7,964 nt of DNA from DSOT01 sp052386775 (GCA_052386775.1 JBQTJV010000141.1:1-7964); one strand, 5' to 3'. Counted from the stretch's first letter, positions 1 to 6,421 are shown. The notes: a model not told the origin generated them from the sequence alone. Translations and numbers: made by a program.

Positions 1-552
1 GTGCTGGCCGATGTCGGGCTGCTCGGCATGCCGAACGCGGGAAAGTCGACGTTCATTCGCGCCGTCTCGGCGGCGCGGCCCAAAGTCGCCGACTATCCCT
101 TCACCACGCTGCATCCCAACCTCGGCGTCGTGCGCGTGGATGTGAGCCGCAGTTTCGTGGTCGCGGATATACCGGGGCTCATCGAGGGCGCTGCCGAAGG
201 CGCGGGACTCGGCCACCAGTTTCTGCGCCACCTCGCGCGCACGCGGCTTCTGCTGCACCTCGTCGACATGGCGCCCTTCGATGACAACGCCGATCCGGTG
301 CAGGAAGCGAAGGCGATCGTCAAGGAACTGCGCCGCTACGACGAAGCGCTCTATCGCAAGCCGCGCTGGCTCGTGCTCAACAAGGCCGACATGCTGGAAC
401 CCGGAGCGCGCGACAAGAGCGCCCGGAAACTGATCCGCGGTTTGGGATGGAAAGGCAAAAGCTTTATCATCTCTGCGCTGACGGGTGAGGGATGCCAGGA
501 ACTCGCATACGAGGTCATGGCCCATCTCGACGCTGAGAACGAAGAACGATGA
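1..552 (+). CDS. obgE: Obg-family ribosome-assembly GTPase, C-terminal part (5' truncated by window edge)
   Basis: Only the GTP-binding domain and a short tail (183 codons) are inside the window. The glycine-rich N-terminal Obg domain, usually about 155-160 residues, must lie to the left, so the GTG at position 1 is an internal valine codon and not a start. All G motifs are visible: P-loop GMPNAGKST at residues 9-17 of the visible part, the TT pair at 35-36 (switch I), DIPG at 56-59, NKAD at 127-130 and SAL at 158-160. The phrase DYPFTTLHPNLG is typical of Obg. The family binds GTP slowly, associates with the 50S ribosomal subunit and is essential in many bacteria. The stop overlaps the proB start by 4 bases (ATGA), so the two genes are probably translated together. 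Obg next to proB is a common betaproteobacterial order. Identification is firm. Confidence 0.96.
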   Translation: MLADVGLLGMPNAGKSTFIRAVSAARPKVADYPFTTLHPNLGVVRVDVSRSFVVADIPGLIEGAAEGAGLGHQFLRHLARTRLLLHLVDMAPFDDNADPVQEAKAIVKELRRYDEALYRKPRWLVLNKADMLEPGARDKSARKLIRGLGWKGKSFIISALTGEGCQELAYEVMAHLDAENEER

Positions 553-1667
553 CCTCGGTACTGACGGACGCAAAGCGGCTGGTGGTAAAAGTCGGCAGCA
601 GCCTGGTCACCAACCAGGGCCGCGGCCTCGACCACGCGCGGCTCGCGGTATGGGCCTCGCAGGTCGCTCAACTGCGGCACCTGGGGCGGGAAGTGATACT
701 CGTGTCGAGCGGCGCCATCGCCGAGGGCATGCAGCGCCTGGGATGGAAGAAGCGCCCCCACGCGGTCCATCAACTGCAGGCGGCCGCCGCGGTCGGGCAG
801 ATGGGGCTCATCGAAGTGTACGAGTCGTGCTTCCGCGAACACGGGCTCCTCACTTCGCAGATCCTGCTCACGCACGAAGACCTCGCCGACCGCAAGCGTT
901 ACCTCAATGCACGCTCGACGCTGCGCACGCTGCTCGGGCTCGGGGTGGTTCCGATCATCAACGAGAACGATACGGTGGCGATCGACGAGATCCGCTTCGG
1001 CGACAACGACACGCTGGGCTCGCTGGTCACCAATCTGATCGAGGCCGACGTGCTGGTGATCCTCACCGACCAGGCCGGGCTCTACAGCAGCGATCCGCGC
1101 AGGGATCCGCAGGCGCAGCTCGTGACCGAGGCGGATGCCGACGATCCGCGTCTCGAAGCGATGGCGGGCGGCGCCGGCAGCGGCATCGCGCTGGGCGGCA
1201 TGCTGACCAAGGTGCTGGCCGCAAAGCGCGCGGCGCGCAGCGGCGCCCATACCGTCATCGCATCCGGCCACGAGCAGGATGTGCTGCTGCGCCTGGCGCG
1301 CGGCGAGCGCATCGGCACGCAACTCGTCGCGCGCAGGGCGACGCTGGCCGCGCGCAAGCAGTGGCTTGCCGATCATTTGCAGGTGCGCGGCACGGTGTCG
1401 CTCGATGCCGGGGCGGTGAAAGCGCTCAAGGTCGACGGCAAAAGCCTGCTGCCGATCGGCGTGTACGAGGCGACGGGCGATTTCGATCGCGGCGAGGTGG
1501 TGAGCTGCCTCGACGAGGCGCATCGCGAAATCGCGCGCGGGCTCGTCAACTACAATGGCGCCGAAACGCGGCGCATACTGCGCACGCCATCGCACGAGAT
1601 CGAAACGAAGCTGGGCTACGTCGACGAACCCGAACTGATTCACAGGGACAACCTGGTGCTGCTATGA
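549..1667 (+). CDS. proB: Glutamate 5-kinase (gamma-glutamyl kinase) with C-terminal PUA domain
   Basis: Cytoplasmic enzyme for the first step of proline synthesis: it phosphorylates L-glutamate with ATP to give gamma-glutamyl phosphate, which ProA reduces. The protein is 372 residues, the normal length for the two-domain form. The amino-acid-kinase domain fills about residues 1-260, with KVGSS at 14-18, SSGAIAEG at 53-60, NENDTV at 138-143, FGDND at 150-154, TDQAGLYSSDPR at 173-184 and GGMLTK at 216-221. The rest, about 280-360, is the PUA domain, which affects feedback inhibition by proline in studied members. The ATG start is fixed by the 4-base overlap with obgE; only a weak purine stretch precedes it, so translation may depend on coupling. 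The stop overlaps the next gene in the same ATGA way. proA is not in the window. Confidence 0.97.
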   Translation: MTSVLTDAKRLVVKVGSSLVTNQGRGLDHARLAVWASQVAQLRHLGREVILVSSGAIAEGMQRLGWKKRPHAVHQLQAAAAVGQMGLIEVYESCFREHGLLTSQILLTHEDLADRKRYLNARSTLRTLLGLGVVPIINENDTVAIDEIRFGDNDTLGSLVTNLIEADVLVILTDQAGLYSSDPRRDPQAQLVTEADADDPRLEAMAGGAGSGIALGGMLTKVLAAKRAARSGAHTVIASGHEQDVLLRLARGERIGTQLVARRATLAARKQWLADHLQVRGTVSLDAGAVKALKVDGKSLLPIGVYEATGDFDRGEVVSCLDEAHREIARGLVNYNGAETRRILRTPSHEIETKLGYVDEPELIHRDNLVLL

Positions 1668-2092
1668 ACTCATCTTTCTGCCGCGCGTTTATCGCATTCG
1701 TTGCTTGCACGCTGATCGCAGCAGCAGCCCACGCCGCCGCGCCCAACATGCGGGAAGGCTTGTGGGAGGTTTCGGCGGTGGTGGAGGGGCGCAACACACC
1801 GCCGACGAGCGTGCAGCACTGCATTACTCACAAGGACATGCAGAATCCGCAGAAGATCGTCCCGGGCGGCGAAGGCGCCGGCTGCGAAATCAAGGATCAC
1901 AAGATCCAGGGCAACGTCGTGAGCTGGAACATGGTGTGCACCGGCAAGACGCCCATGACCGGCAGCGGCAGCATCACGTTTTCCGAAACGTCATACACCG
2001 GACGCACCACCCTGACGGTCCAGCGCGCCGACAAGCCGGCGCAGCTCGCCGTGCGCTACACCGGAAAGTATCTGGGGCCCTGCAACAAGTAG
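1664..2092 (+). CDS. Secreted DUF3617-family protein
   Basis: A 142-residue protein with a clear Sec signal peptide: Cys and Arg near the start, a hydrophobic stretch at about residues 8-22, and a likely cleavage after AAHA at 21-24. The mature part starts with NMREGLWEV, the phrase by which I assign it to DUF3617, a family of small periplasmic proteins of unknown function. Four cysteines lie in the mature part (53, 74, 92, 140), an even number that would allow two disulfides in the periplasm. The start is the ATG overlapping the proB stop by 4 bases. The frame is open much further upstream through proB, but that part is only a shadow of proB. It is the last gene of the + strand unit and ends 7 bases before the stop of the converging CNP1-like gene. 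No function is known; the link to proline synthesis may be only transcriptional. Confidence 0.85.
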   Translation: MNSSFCRAFIAFVACTLIAAAAHAAAPNMREGLWEVSAVVEGRNTPPTSVQHCITHKDMQNPQKIVPGGEGAGCEIKDHKIQGNVVSWNMVCTGKTPMTGSGSITFSETSYTGRTTLTVQRADKPAQLAVRYTGKYLGPCNK

Positions 2093-2099
2093 CGCGGGC

Positions 2100-2627
2100 T
2101 CAGTAGCGAATGTTGTAGCGGGGGTGCGGGGAACCGTACTTCAGCGCATCGATCACCTTGCGGGCATCGGCCACCGTGGCCCGCCCGTCGCAGAAGTAAT
2201 CGCCGTGGAGAATGCCGTGATGGCGGTTGTACTGCTTCGCTTCGATGTAGCGCCATGCAGGATCGCGCGCTCTTGACCAGCCGCCGCCCGGCCGGCCGAT
2301 GGCGTAATACTTCTGCTCGCGCGTCTCGCAGCGGATGCCTTCGTAACTCACGTTGAGGGCGCCGCCCGCCGTCTTCACCAGCAGCGTGTAACGCACCACG
2401 CCGTCCGTGCCCACGGATATCGAGGGCGCATCGACGAAGAACTGGTGACCCGCCGGCGCCGTCTCGAACAATATGAGATTCTCCGACTTGGGATACGGCG
2501 GGATCTGGGTTTCGATCTCCTTCCAGGTTTTCTTCGCGTCGTCGTAGTCGGCCTCAAAACCGGCGCCCTGCGCCCAGGCCAGCGCCGGCAACAGGCACGC
2601 CAGCGCGAGTGTCGTTCTACTTTTCAT
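2100..2627 (-). CDS. Secreted CNP1-like family protein
   Basis: A 175-residue protein with a signal peptide: MKSRTT, a hydrophobic core at 7-17, and probable cleavage after AWA or AWAQ near residue 19. The mature part begins near FEADYDDAKKTWKEIE and contains QIPPYPKSENLI and KYYAIGRPGGGWSRARDPAW, by which I place it in the CNP1-like family (named from a cryptic neisserial protein), common in Betaproteobacteria and of unknown function. Two cysteines (100 and 146) could form one disulfide. The ATG was chosen because it gives the signal peptide; the frame is open upstream inside cfa but with no sensible protein. The start lies 11 bases inside the end of cfa, out of frame, and no strong ribosome binding site is visible, so translation is probably coupled to cfa. 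A periplasmic or envelope role is inferred from the signal peptide. Confidence 0.85.
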   Translation of the reverse strand: MKSRTTLALACLLPALAWAQGAGFEADYDDAKKTWKEIETQIPPYPKSENLILFETAPAGHQFFVDAPSISVGTDGVVRYTLLVKTAGGALNVSYEGIRCETREQKYYAIGRPGGGWSRARDPAWRYIEAKQYNRHHGILHGDYFCDGRATVADARKVIDALKYGSPHPRYNIRY

Positions 2628-3822
2628 AGATGTAATCCCGGGCCAGCGGAAGCGGCAGGGTACCGTCTGCGCTCGGCCGTCCGCCCAGCACCTGGAACAC
2701 GGAAAGCCAGCCGCGCTCGAACGAATTCGCCGAGCCCGCCATGTAAATGCGCCAGATGCGATAGATCCTTTCGCCCACCGCGGCAATCGCGGTGTCGCGC
2801 TGGGCGTCGAGCCGGTCCACCCATTGCCACAGCGTGCGGGCATAGTGCGGGCGCAGGCTTTCCACGTCGCGGCACTCGATGCCTTGCGCCGACATGTCGG
2901 CCACCAGTTGTGAAATGTGCACCAGCTCGCCGCCGGGAAATACGTAGTCGTCGATGAACTCGCCGATGCCGCTTCCGAGCTCGTCCTGCCCCAGGACGTT
3001 CAGCGTGATGCCGTGGTTGAGCGCCAGGCCGCCCGGCTTGAGCAGACGAAAGAGCTTGCCGAAGTAAAGCGGCAGATTGCTGCGGCCGACGTGCTCGAGC
3101 ATGCCCACGCTCGCGATCTTGTCGAAAGGCTCGGTCTCCGGCACGTCGCGGTAGTCGAGCAGTTGCACCTCGCACAGGTCCTCGAGCCCTTCTTCCCTGA
3201 CGCGGCTGCGGGCATAGTCATACTGATTCTGGCTCAGCGTGATGCCGGTCGCGCGCACCTTGTAGTGCCGGGCCGCCCACATTACCAGCGCGCCCCAGCC
3301 GAAGCCGACGTCGAGAAAGCGCTCTCCCGGCTGGAGCTGCAACTTGCGGCAGATGAGATCGAGCTTCTGTTCCTGCGCGATGTCGAGGGTGTCGTCGGCA
3401 CGCTTGAAGTAGGCGCAGGAATAGACGCGGCGCCGGTCCAGCCACAGGCGGTAGAAATCGTCGCCGACATCGTAATGATGGCGTATCGCCTTGCGGTCGA
3501 AGCGGCGGGTATGGCCGATCCACTTGAGGAGCCGCGAGCCGCTTTTCCCCGCGTTGGCCTTGACCTCGCTCAGCTCCTCGGCGAAGCGCACGACGTCGCG
3601 CATGTCGCCTTCGACGTCGAGTTCTTCCTCGACGTAATGGCGCGCGAGCTTGCCCATGCTCGGATTGAGCAGCGAGACGAGAACCTTGGGCGAGCGCACC
3701 CCGATGGTGACGCGCGGGGGCACCGCCGGCGCGACGGCGGCGCCGTTCCACAGCCGGATGCCGAGCGGCAGGCCCAGTTCGCGGATGCGTCGTTCGAAAC
3801 GATCGATGAGCTGCGTTTCCAT
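2617..3822 (-). CDS. cfa: Cyclopropane-fatty-acyl-phospholipid synthase
   Basis: SAM-dependent enzyme that adds a methylene bridge across the double bond of unsaturated acyl chains in membrane phospholipids, usually as cells enter stationary phase or meet acid or solvent stress. The 401-residue protein has the normal two-part build: an N-terminal lipid-binding part (about 1-110) and a methyltransferase domain. The SAM loop reads FLDVGFGWGAL at 169-179, with Phe where many members have Cys. Residues matching the known bicarbonate and active site are present: Cys136 in YSCAYF, Glu243 in GMLEHVG, His270 and Ile272 in NHGIT, and Tyr327 in HYARTLW. I start at the ATG of METQ at 3822. A GTG at 3876 in the same frame would add 18 residues that come from a repeat-like sequence, so I reject it. 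Its end overlaps the CNP1-like gene by 11 bases. Confidence 0.95.
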   Translation of the reverse strand: METQLIDRFERRIRELGLPLGIRLWNGAAVAPAVPPRVTIGVRSPKVLVSLLNPSMGKLARHYVEEELDVEGDMRDVVRFAEELSEVKANAGKSGSRLLKWIGHTRRFDRKAIRHHYDVGDDFYRLWLDRRRVYSCAYFKRADDTLDIAQEQKLDLICRKLQLQPGERFLDVGFGWGALVMWAARHYKVRATGITLSQNQYDYARSRVREEGLEDLCEVQLLDYRDVPETEPFDKIASVGMLEHVGRSNLPLYFGKLFRLLKPGGLALNHGITLNVLGQDELGSGIGEFIDDYVFPGGELVHISQLVADMSAQGIECRDVESLRPHYARTLWQWVDRLDAQRDTAIAAVGERIYRIWRIYMAGSANSFERGWLSVFQVLGGRPSADGTLPLPLARDYIYEK

Positions 3823-3842
3823 GTGATGGTTAACGCCCCTCT

Positions 3843-3850
3843 CTCCTCCT
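3843..3850 (-). promoter_or_regulatory. Strong but distant Shine-Dalgarno sequence before cfa
   Basis: On the - strand this reads AGGAGGAG, a near-perfect ribosome binding sequence, but it is 20 bases before the ATG at 3822, much further than the usual 5-9. A second purine run, AGGGG at 3836-3840, is 13 bases from the same ATG. No ATG, GTG or TTG lies between, so either the spacing is stretched or the leader folds to bring the site closer. This makes the cfa start good but not certain. Confidence 0.5.
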
Positions 3851-3870
3851 GAAAACCGGCCAGCCGTGCG

Positions 3871-3937
3871 CGTCACGCCGAGTACCAGTTCGTTATCCGG
3901 AAAGTGATCCGGAATCCAGGCTTTCGCCGGGAGGACG
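3871..3937. repeat. Degenerate dispersed-repeat-like element between DUF3501 gene and cfa
   Basis: The ends are imperfect inverted copies: CGTCACGCCG on the left and, read from the other strand, CGTCCTCCCG on the right. Inside, the - strand has a bulged hairpin CCGGC-GAAA-GCCTGG (3916-3930) followed by ATTCCGG. This resembles the widespread proteobacterial repeat whose core I remember as CGTCATTCC-GGCGAAAGCC-GGAATCC. An 8-base direct repeat ATCCGGAA occurs at 3895-3902 and 3907-3914. The copy is clearly decayed compared with that consensus, and I cannot see other copies in this window. It occupies most of the gap before cfa, so the cfa promoter must lie in or upstream of it. Confidence 0.45.
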
Positions 3938-3954
3938 ATACTCTAAACTGCCCC

Positions 3955-3977
3955 CTCGCTTGAACGCCTCAAGCGAG
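3955..3977 (-). terminator. 9-bp hairpin containing the DUF3501 stop codon, possible terminator
   Basis: CTCGCTTGA (3955-3963) and TCAAGCGAG (3969-3977) are perfect reverse complements with a 5-base loop. On the - strand the first arm ends with the TGA stop of the DUF3501 gene. The sequence after it (GGGGCAGTTTAG) has no T-run, so it is not a textbook intrinsic terminator. It could protect the 3' end of the rubrerythrin-module transcript or act with Rho. The perfect stem makes chance less likely. Confidence 0.45.
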
Positions 3978-4553
3978 ATCCTCGACGAGTGCCTCGCGCA
4001 TCGGCGCGCTCACCTCGTCGAAGGTCACATTATATTGTGGATGGTCGATTCCGGCCGACAGACCGCTGCCGCGCCTCAGCGCCTGGACCATGGAGGAATC
4101 CAGCTCGAAGCGCAGGAAATGCACCGACGAAGTCTTGCTGTCGGTCTCGCGCTCGAGATCTTCGTCGGCGATCGCATACACCCGCCGGTGGCCCTCGACC
4201 TTCACCCACACCTTGTCCTCGATGCCGACCAGGCGCGTCAGCATGCGGCGGCGCTCGTCGATGTCGGTGTACTCGATCATCATCGTCGCCTTCCAGTTGT
4301 TGCCGTCGGGAATGAGCGGATTGTAGGCGTCCAGCTCGTCCTGGATGCCCGGCTCCTCGAAGATCCGCTCGGCGCGCAGCATTTCCTGCACCTGGTAGCG
4401 GACGGTCAGCTCATCCTCGAAGATCAGCGTCACGCTGTCGCCGAGCTGCAGCGTGCGGTGTTTCTTGTGCGCCATCACGCGCGCGCGAAATTCGTTGCGC
4501 GCCCGGGCGTAGGCTTCGAGCGTCATCAAACTCTCGCGCGTAATCCGGGGCAT
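3969..4553 (-). CDS. DUF3501 family protein
   Basis: A 194-residue soluble protein with no signal peptide, no membrane segment and no cysteine at all. It starts MPRITRESLMTLEAYARARNE, followed by ARVMAHKKHRTLQLGDSVTLIFEDELTVRYQVQEMLR (in pieces: AHKKHRTLQLGD at about 28-39 and FEDELTVRYQVQEML at about 45-59), which I recognise as DUF3501. No reaction is known for this family. The strong charge (for example YTDIDERRRM and DEDLERETDSK) suggests a cytoplasmic partner protein. It begins only 10 bases after the stop of the iron-sulfur gene, which argues for one transcript and a shared role. The ATG at 4553 is preceded by a weak AGG; the internal ATG at residue 10 is an alternative but would remove conserved-looking residues. 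Family assignment is good, function unknown. Confidence 0.85.
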   Translation of the reverse strand: MPRITRESLMTLEAYARARNEFRARVMAHKKHRTLQLGDSVTLIFEDELTVRYQVQEMLRAERIFEEPGIQDELDAYNPLIPDGNNWKATMMIEYTDIDERRRMLTRLVGIEDKVWVKVEGHRRVYAIADEDLERETDSKTSSVHFLRFELDSSMVQALRRGSGLSAGIDHPQYNVTFDEVSAPMREALVEDLA

Positions 4554-4563
4554 GGGCAGGAAC

Positions 4564-5892
4564 CTATAGTCCGTAGGCGATGCGCACCAAACTGATGGGA
4601 TGCTCTTTTTCGGCTTTAGTTTCGCCGATCCCCTGGCGAATGTGGCGCGCGGCGATGGCGCAGTCCGAACTGACGTAATCCGGCGCGGCCGCCGCCATCT
4701 GGCGAAACACCGGGCGGCCGATCTTCATCGACTGCTCGAAAAACTCGGTCTTGACGCCCCACGTGCCGTCGTGTCCAGAGCAGCGTTCCACCGTGGTGAC
4801 GGTGGTGCCGGGGATTTTCTCCAGCAGCTCGCGCGTTTTCTGCCCGATGTTCTGCACGCGAAGATGGCAGGGCACGTGGTACGAAATCCTGCCCAGCGGT
4901 TTGCTGAAGTCCGTGCGCAGCAGTCCGTCCTTGTGCCGCAACACGAGATACTCGAACGGATCGTACATCGCTTCGGCGACGAGCCTGACGTCGGGTTCGT
5001 CGGGAAACATGAGCGGCAGCTCCTGCTTGAACATGAGCGTGCACGAGGGCACGGCCGTCATGATCGCGTAGCCGGCGCGCGCGACCTCGGCGAGGACCGG
5101 GATGTTGACGGCCTTGAGCCGCGCCACGGCATCGAGGTCGCCGAGTTCGAGCTTCGGCATGCCGCAGCACGCCTCCTTTTCCACCAGCGTGACTGGCACC
5201 TCGTTATGCGCCAGCACCTTGAGCAGGTCGTGGCCGATGCCCGGTTCGTTGTAGTTCACGTAACAGGTGGAGAAGAGCGCGACTTTGCCCGGCGTATTGG
5301 GTCCGTCTTTCACCGGGAACGATGCCTCGGGACGCGCGTGATCGCGAAACCGGCGGCTCGCGTACTCGGGCAGTTCGCGGTCCTGGTGCACGCCGAGCGC
5401 GCGCTGCATGAGCCCGCGCGCGAAGCCGGTGCGGTTCGCGCCGTTCACGAGCTGCACGACGACCGGAATCGTGGCGAGCTTGCCCATCGCGTCGGTGCTC
5501 GAGAGCAGGCGATCGCGGAACGTCATATCGCCTTTCCTGAACTTGACCGCCTTCGCGCGCAGCATGGTATGCGGAAAATCCACGTTCCACGGATGCGGCG
5601 GCACGTACGGACACTTGGTCATGTAGCACATGTCGCAGAGATAACAGCGGTCGACCACTTCCCAGTAGCGCTGCTTGTCGACGCCGTCCAGCTCGCCGGT
5701 CGGGCCTTCGTCGATCAGATCGAAGAGCGAGGGGAAGGCGGTGCAGAGATTCACGCAGCGCCGGCAGCCGTGGCAGATCTCGAATATGCGGCCTGCTTCC
5801 GCGAGGAGTTTTTCCTCGTCGTGGAAATCGGGCGACTTCCAGTCGAGCGCGTGCCGGGTGGGGCGCTCCAGGCTGCCTTCTCGAACGGTCAT
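4564..5892 (-). CDS. GlpC/HdrD-like iron-sulfur oxidoreductase
   Basis: A 442-residue protein of the heterodisulfide-reductase-related family. Two [4Fe-4S] ferredoxin-type motifs lie near the N-terminus: Cys40, 43, 46, 50 (CHGCRRCVNLC) and Cys83, 86, 89, 94 (CYLCDMCYMTKCP). Two cysteine-rich CCG-type domains follow. The first has Cys210 (in STCYVNYNEP), Cys242-Cys243 (EACCGMP) and Cys284. The second is reduced: Cys342 in HVPCH, CSG instead of CCG at 371-373, and a lone Cys411. The CYVNYNEP phrase and overall order are like GlpC, the electron-transfer subunit of anaerobic glycerol-3-phosphate dehydrogenase, but no glpA or glpB is here, so the partner must differ. There is no clear membrane helix. 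The ATG has AGGA 5 bases upstream. It sits between rubrerythrin and DUF3501 and may pass electrons to the rubrerythrin; that is inference. Confidence 0.9.
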   Translation of the reverse strand: MTVREGSLERPTRHALDWKSPDFHDEEKLLAEAGRIFEICHGCRRCVNLCTAFPSLFDLIDEGPTGELDGVDKQRYWEVVDRCYLCDMCYMTKCPYVPPHPWNVDFPHTMLRAKAVKFRKGDMTFRDRLLSSTDAMGKLATIPVVVQLVNGANRTGFARGLMQRALGVHQDRELPEYASRRFRDHARPEASFPVKDGPNTPGKVALFSTCYVNYNEPGIGHDLLKVLAHNEVPVTLVEKEACCGMPKLELGDLDAVARLKAVNIPVLAEVARAGYAIMTAVPSCTLMFKQELPLMFPDEPDVRLVAEAMYDPFEYLVLRHKDGLLRTDFSKPLGRISYHVPCHLRVQNIGQKTRELLEKIPGTTVTTVERCSGHDGTWGVKTEFFEQSMKIGRPVFRQMAAAAPDYVSSDCAIAARHIRQGIGETKAEKEHPISLVRIAYGL

Positions 5893-5900
5893 TCGTGTCC

Positions 5901-5933
5901 TGTACGAAAGGAAAGGCGCCGTGATGGCGCCTT
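5901..5933 (-). terminator. Intrinsic terminator or attenuator between rubrerythrin and the iron-sulfur gene
   Basis: On the - strand an 8-bp perfect GC-rich stem, AAGGCGCC-ATCAC-GGCGCCTT (5913-5933), is followed at once by TCCTTTCGT, a broken U-tract. It begins 22 bases after the rubrerythrin stop and ends before the ribosome binding site of the iron-sulfur gene. The interrupted T-run suggests partial termination, giving much rubrerythrin mRNA and less read-through into the two genes behind it. Confidence 0.6.
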
Positions 5934-5955
5934 CCTCGTTCCTTGCGTGGTGACG

Positions 5956-6375
5956 TCAGTCGTCGAGCACGTCCAAGGCCTTCTGAAAACGGTTCGCGTG
6001 CGAGCGCTCCGCTTTTGCCAGCGTCTCGAACCAGTCGGCGATCTCGGTAAAGCCCTCGCTGCGCGCCATTTTCGCCATGCCGGGGTACATGTCGGTGTAT
6101 TCGTGCGTTTCGCCGGCAATCGCCGCTTTCAGGTTGTCGCGCGTCTTGCCGAACGGCAGATCGGTCGCCGGGTCGCCGCAGGTTTCCAGGTATTCGAGAT
6201 GCCCGTGGGCATGCCCGGTCTCGCCTTCCGCGGTCGAGCGAAACACCGCCGCCACGTCGTTCTGCCCTTCCACGTCGGCCTTCGCTGCGAAATAAAGGTA
6301 GCGGCGGTTCGCCTGCGATTCGCCGGCAAAAGCGGCTTTCAGATTTTCCTGCGTCTTCGAACCCTTGAGTTGCAT
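5956..6375 (-). CDS. Rubrerythrin without rubredoxin domain (diiron peroxidase-type protein)
   Basis: A 139-residue four-helix ferritin-like protein. Counting from the upstream ATG at 6381, diiron ligands are Glu21 (AGESQANRRY), Glu54 and His57 (EGETGH), Glu91 and Glu94 (AGETHEY), and Glu125 and His128 (AERSH). The two halves repeat each other (NLKAAFAGE and NLKAAIAGE), as in the family. The C-terminal CxxC rubredoxin domain of classical rubrerythrins is absent: the protein ends KALDVLDD. Rubrerythrins reduce hydrogen peroxide to water with electrons from an outside donor, in the cytoplasm. I choose the second ATG (MQLKGSK, 6375) because AGGAG at 6382-6386 is 6 bases before it and directly touches the first ATG at 6381. 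It is first in a likely unit with the iron-sulfur and DUF3501 genes, and has its own strong promoter. Confidence 0.93.
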   Translation of the reverse strand: MQLKGSKTQENLKAAFAGESQANRRYLYFAAKADVEGQNDVAAVFRSTAEGETGHAHGHLEYLETCGDPATDLPFGKTRDNLKAAIAGETHEYTDMYPGMAKMARSEGFTEIADWFETLAKAERSHANRFQKALDVLDD

Positions 6376-6381
6376 AGACAT

Positions 6382-6386
6382 CTCCT
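6382..6386 (-). promoter_or_regulatory. Ribosome binding site that decides the rubrerythrin start
   Basis: AGGAG on the - strand, inside a longer purine run GGAGAGGAG. It is 6 bases from the ATG at 6375 and zero bases from the ATG at 6381, so the downstream ATG is the likely start. Confidence 0.7.
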
Positions 6387-6421
6387 CTCCATCACGCCAT
6401 GTTGAAGTTTGCCGAACGATA

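Noticed and set aside
1..3. GTG at position 1 as the true start of the first gene
   Set aside because: It is just before the P-loop; the whole N-terminal Obg domain would be missing, so the gene continues to the left.
351..1643. A 430-codon open frame on the - strand opposite proB
   Set aside because: Mirror frame of obgE and proB, both certain genes; no recognisable motif.
485..1663. Long N-terminal extension of the DUF3617 frame through proB
   Set aside because: The added part is Arg/Gly/Ala-rich shadow sequence; the signal peptide begins exactly at the ATG at 1664.
2628..2843. 72-codon N-terminal extension of the CNP1-like protein inside cfa
   Set aside because: It would bury the signal peptide and is a shadow of the cfa C-terminus.
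2917..3852. A 311-codon open frame on the + strand opposite cfa
   Set aside because: Mirror frame of cfa, with the SAM and active-site motifs all on the - strand; no motif of its own.
3823..3876. GTG start at 3876 for cfa, adding 18 residues
   Set aside because: The extra residues are encoded partly by a repeat-like element and have no support from the family's N-terminus.
4600..6405. A 601-codon open frame on the + strand opposite the iron-sulfur and rubrerythrin genes
   Set aside because: It spans two well-supported genes and their gap on the other strand; its translation is rich in His, Arg and Ala without domains, as expected for the antisense frame of GC-rich genes.
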